Positions 61,914 to 64,000 of a stretch of DNA of 64,000 bases are shown piece by piece. How positions within the stretch are numbered: position 1 is the stretch's first letter; each line of letters starts with the position of its first letter. The notes beneath the pieces were generated by a model that saw nothing but the letters and a program-made list of their open reading frames with translations, searched no databases and was not told where the DNA came from. Position numbers and translations under genes: made by a program. Source of the stretch: Kineosporia rhizophila (GTDB lineage Bacteria; Actinomycetota; Actinomycetes; Actinomycetales; Kineosporiaceae); assembly GCF_021277265.1 (NCBI RefSeq), contig NZ_JAJSOH010000003.1:331520-395519 (forward strand). The letters run 5' to 3'.

Positions 61914-63320
61914 TCAGTTCACCGTGAGTGAGCCCAGGGTCAGCCATCCGTTCTTGGCCGTGTCCTGGCCCGCGTTGGCGAAGCGGATGGGCGCCCCGTT
62001 GCTGAGGGCGTTGGGGACCTGCAGGACGACGCGGTAGGAGCCCTTGGCGACTCCCGTCAGGCTGAGCGAGCTGGTGAAGTCTTTGCTGGCGCCGCTGGCG
62101 ACATCGCTGATCTTCCAGCCCACGGCGGTGTTGGCCTTGAGGTTCCCGCTGCTGTCGACCAGGGCCACGCGGGCCGCCCAGGGGTAGTAGAAGGGCGCGA
62201 TGCCGATGTTCTGCACGCTGGCGCCGACGGTGATGGAGCTACCGGCGGTGGCCGAGGTGGGCAGGTAGGCGCGGGTGGCCCGGAACGAGTAGCCCAGGGA
62301 CTTCGCCCCGGCCAGGGCCCTGGCCCGGTCGGCGGTGGAGTAGCCGGTCTGGAACGCGTAGTGGTTCATCATCCAGCTGATGTGGGTCTGCTGGACGCTG
62401 CCGGGGAAGTCGTTGTCGCCGTCCGGTTCGATGACCGGGCAGCCGGCGGGACTGAAGATGCAGGACTGGAGTTCGGGCCGCAGTTCGCCGCCGATGGACT
62501 GGGTCTTCCACTTGTTCTGCAGGCCGTTGTCGTTGATCTTGTTCATGAAGTGCCAGCCGGCCGCGACGGGTTTGGTCTCCAGGGCGAAGGAGTCGTCGTG
62601 GTAGCCGATCGGGAGGTCGGCGTTGACCGGGTCGGGGTTGCGCACTTCCAGTTCGGTGGTCTTGAAGGCCGAGACGAAGGCGTTGAGCACGCGCCGCTGG
62701 TTGGCCGTCGTGGGCATGTAGTTCTGCGGTTTCGTCGTGCCGTCGTAGGGGTAGGTGTGCCACTCGCCCCAGAAGCCGGTCAGGCCAGCCTGGACGAAGC
62801 CGATCTGTGCCTTGCCGTCGTACCGGGCGCCCAGGGCGGCGATGAAGCGGTCTATGGCCGAGAGCAGGTTGGCGTCGTTGTAGTCGGGGATGACGCTCGT
62901 GGAGTTGTCGAATTCGGTGTAGGGGTAGGTCTTCAGGCCGCCCTGGAGCAGGAACTGGGGGATGCCGGTGGCCCGGCCGGGGTAGTCCAGGTAGAAGCGC
63001 ATGGCCGTCTGGTGTCCGCGCGCCGCGGCCTGGTTCACCGCATTGTCGACGGTGCTCCAGTCGAAGGTGTTCGATCCGGTCATCACCGCGCTCACGGGGA
63101 AGTAGGACCATTCCATCGTGTGCGGGAAGCGGCTGAAGGAGCTGTCGTAGGCCTCGTTGAAGGGGATGAAGCCCTCCAGCGGGTTGGACTCGGGTTCGGC
63201 GCCGGCCAGCAGGGTGCGCCACTGTCCCCGCGCGGACGGGGCTGCCGAGGCGGATGTGGTGTAACTGGTGACGAGTGCGAGTGCGGCTGCCGTCGCGAGT
63301 GGCCGAGGTAGGTCACTAAC
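61914..63320 (-). CDS. DUF4874/DUF4832 secreted protein, start codon not found
   Basis: The frame encodes a signal-peptide-like stretch (PRPLATAAALALVTSYTTSASA), then a DUF4874 domain (NPLEGFIPFNEAYDSSFSRF ... MEWSYFPVS ... IGFVQAGLTGFWGEWHTYPY) and a DUF4832 domain (SWMMNHYAFQTGYSTADRAR ... GYSFRATRAYLPTSA ... NGAPIRFANAGQDTAKNGWL). The coding frame opens near 63320 but contains no ATG, GTG or TTG until ATG 63116, which would remove the signal peptide and part of the first domain. A GTT at 63320 (ahead of SDLPRP) could be a mutated GTG. Related proteins are secreted and linked to glycan processing; the enzymatic activity is unknown. Situated convergent to the galactoside operon. Confidence 0.7.
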   Translation of the reverse strand, partial: VSDLPRPLATAAALALVTSYTTSASAAPSARGQWRTLLAGAEPESNPLEGFIPFNEAYDSSFSRFPHTMEWSYFPVSAVMTGSNTFDWSTVDNAVNQAAARGHQTAMRFYLDYPGRATGIPQFLLQGGLKTYPYTEFDNSTSVIPDYNDANLLSAIDRFIAALGARYDGKAQIGFVQAGLTGFWGEWHTYPYDGTTKPQNYMPTTANQRRVLNAFVSAFKTTELEVRNPDPVNADLPIGYHDDSFALETKPVAAGWHFMNKINDNGLQNKWKTQSIGGELRPELQSCIFSPAGCPVIEPDGDNDFPGSVQQTHISWMMNHYAFQTGYSTADRARALAGAKSLGYSFRATRAYLPTSATAGSSITVGASVQNIGIAPFYYPWAARVALVDSSGNLKANTAVGWKISDVASGASKDFTSSLSLTGVAKGSYRVVLQVPNALSNGAPIRFANAGQDTAKNGWLTLGSLTVN

Positions 63321-63396
63321 CCGGAATGGTCACCAAGGAGCGAGACGAGTCAGGTCAGGCGCTTCAACCAACCGTCGATCCGGCACGGATTGCCGC

Positions 63397-63975
63397 TCAG
63401 ACCGCTTGCTCGCTACCGCTTTCGTCACTCGATGATCCCGTAACGTCCGAGCTTGAGGGTCCGGTTCGTTGTTCCAGCAGGCTGGCCCGGTCGGCGGCAT
63501 AGCCCACCATCCACTGCGGGCGCAGGCAGTACATCCGGATGTCCGGGCCCCAGGTCAGCGGCGACGAGCCGTAGTGCGCCGTCCAGTGCTCGATGGTCTC
63601 GGACCAGGCATCGTGGTGAGGCTCCAGCTGCTCGGCCTGGCCGTGGCTGAACACGGCCAGCCTCTCTCCGTCGACGTGGGCCACGCTGACCGCTGGGCGC
63701 TTGCTCAGGTGTACGGCCTTGGCGGCGGTGCCGGCCGTGCCGAACGTCCAGGTGCCGTGCAGGAAGTGCCCGTCCAGGGCGCTGATCCGGGGTTCGGCGC
63801 GGGCGGTGACCGTGGCCACGCTCAGCACCTTCATGCCGGTGAGCAGAGCGACCAGGTCCGACGCGGACAGGGTGTGATCGTCGTTCACGATCTCTTTCAG
63901 GTGGCTGCTCGAGGATGTGTGTGACGCATCCAGGAGAGCCTGCAGGGCGGCGACTTCTTCCGGGGTCTCCAGCAT
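63397..63975 (-). CDS. Pyridoxamine 5'-phosphate oxidase-like flavin-binding protein
   Basis: A 192-residue split-barrel protein of the PNPOx-like family (VALLTGMKVLSVATVTARAEPRISALDGHFLHGTWTFGTAGTAAKAVHLSKRPAVSVAHVDGERLAVFSHGQAEQL). Such proteins bind FMN or F420 and are oxidoreductases or cofactor-binding stress proteins. The C-terminal 20 residues are Ser-rich and disordered. ATG at 63975 is used; a GTG further upstream, up to the window edge, cannot be excluded. Confidence 0.85.
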   Translation of the reverse strand: MLETPEEVAALQALLDASHTSSSSHLKEIVNDDHTLSASDLVALLTGMKVLSVATVTARAEPRISALDGHFLHGTWTFGTAGTAAKAVHLSKRPAVSVAHVDGERLAVFSHGQAEQLEPHHDAWSETIEHWTAHYGSSPLTWGPDIRMYCLRPQWMVGYAADRASLLEQRTGPSSSDVTGSSSDESGSEQAV

Positions 63976-64000
63976 GACCGCCACCGTACGGGCGCCCACT

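Noticed and set aside
1..64000. tRNA genes, CRISPR arrays, intact insertion sequences
   Set aside because: Read for cloverleaf-like repeats, regular short repeats with spacers and transposase motifs; none could be supported. The hairpins listed are explained as terminators or operators.

Overview
This 64 kb window is a high-GC chromosomal segment of an actinomycete. The evidence is strong G/C codon-third-position bias, frequent GTG starts, GAF-ANTAR proteins, Tat/lipoprotein solute-binding proteins and sugar ABC transporters that lack their own ATPase. A Kineosporia-like genus is possible, but that is only an inference. I saw no rRNA, tRNA, CRISPR array, intact insertion sequence or replication origin.

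Layout. 1-5.7 kb: a truncated epoxide hydrolase behind a nested palindromic operator, a PepSY membrane protein with a Met/His-rich partner, an alpha/beta hydrolase and two GAF-ANTAR regulators. 5.8-12.1 kb: small secreted proteins (one frameshifted), a TetR-MMPL export pair, a lipoprotein and an unassigned protein. 12.1-25.3 kb: the most striking region. It holds two paralogous envelope modules, each made of lipoprotein, MacA-like adaptor, MacB-like ATPase, FtsX-type permease, OmpR-type regulator and sensor kinase. In both modules the lipoprotein and the extracytoplasmic domain of the kinase carry the same four-cysteine layout, which suggests a shared fold and a common ligand or partner.

25.5-30.4 kb: MarR-controlled NmrA-like reductase, AraC regulator, methyltransferase, WapI-like immunity protein and a luciferase-like oxidoreductase. 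30.5-35.7 kb: a sugar-acid locus with a FadR-type GntR regulator, a clear palindromic operator, binding protein, two permeases and a mannonate-dehydratase-subgroup enolase. 35.7-40.7 kb: nitroreductase, two luciferase-like monooxygenases, a membrane protein and an HxlR/NmrA-QorB divergent pair. 40.7-44.9 kb: a fused assimilatory nitrate reductase and CysJ-like flavoprotein.

45-48 kb: a scar-like region of lower GC with an HNH-domain protein, an MFS transporter gene broken by a TGA codon and several hundred bases of apparently degenerate DNA. 48-63.3 kb: a galactan/beta-galactoside locus: GH43-like secreted enzyme, binding protein and two permeases, AraC regulator, then a tightly coupled run of DUF5107-TPR protein, cellulase-like protein, GH35-type beta-galactosidase and aldose 1-epimerase, followed by a DUF4874/DUF4832 secreted protein whose start codon appears lost. 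A pyridoxamine-phosphate-oxidase-like protein closes the window.

Both sugar transporters lack an ATPase gene, so they probably share a distant MsiK-type ATPase. All functional calls come from motifs recognised by eye; no database search was run.
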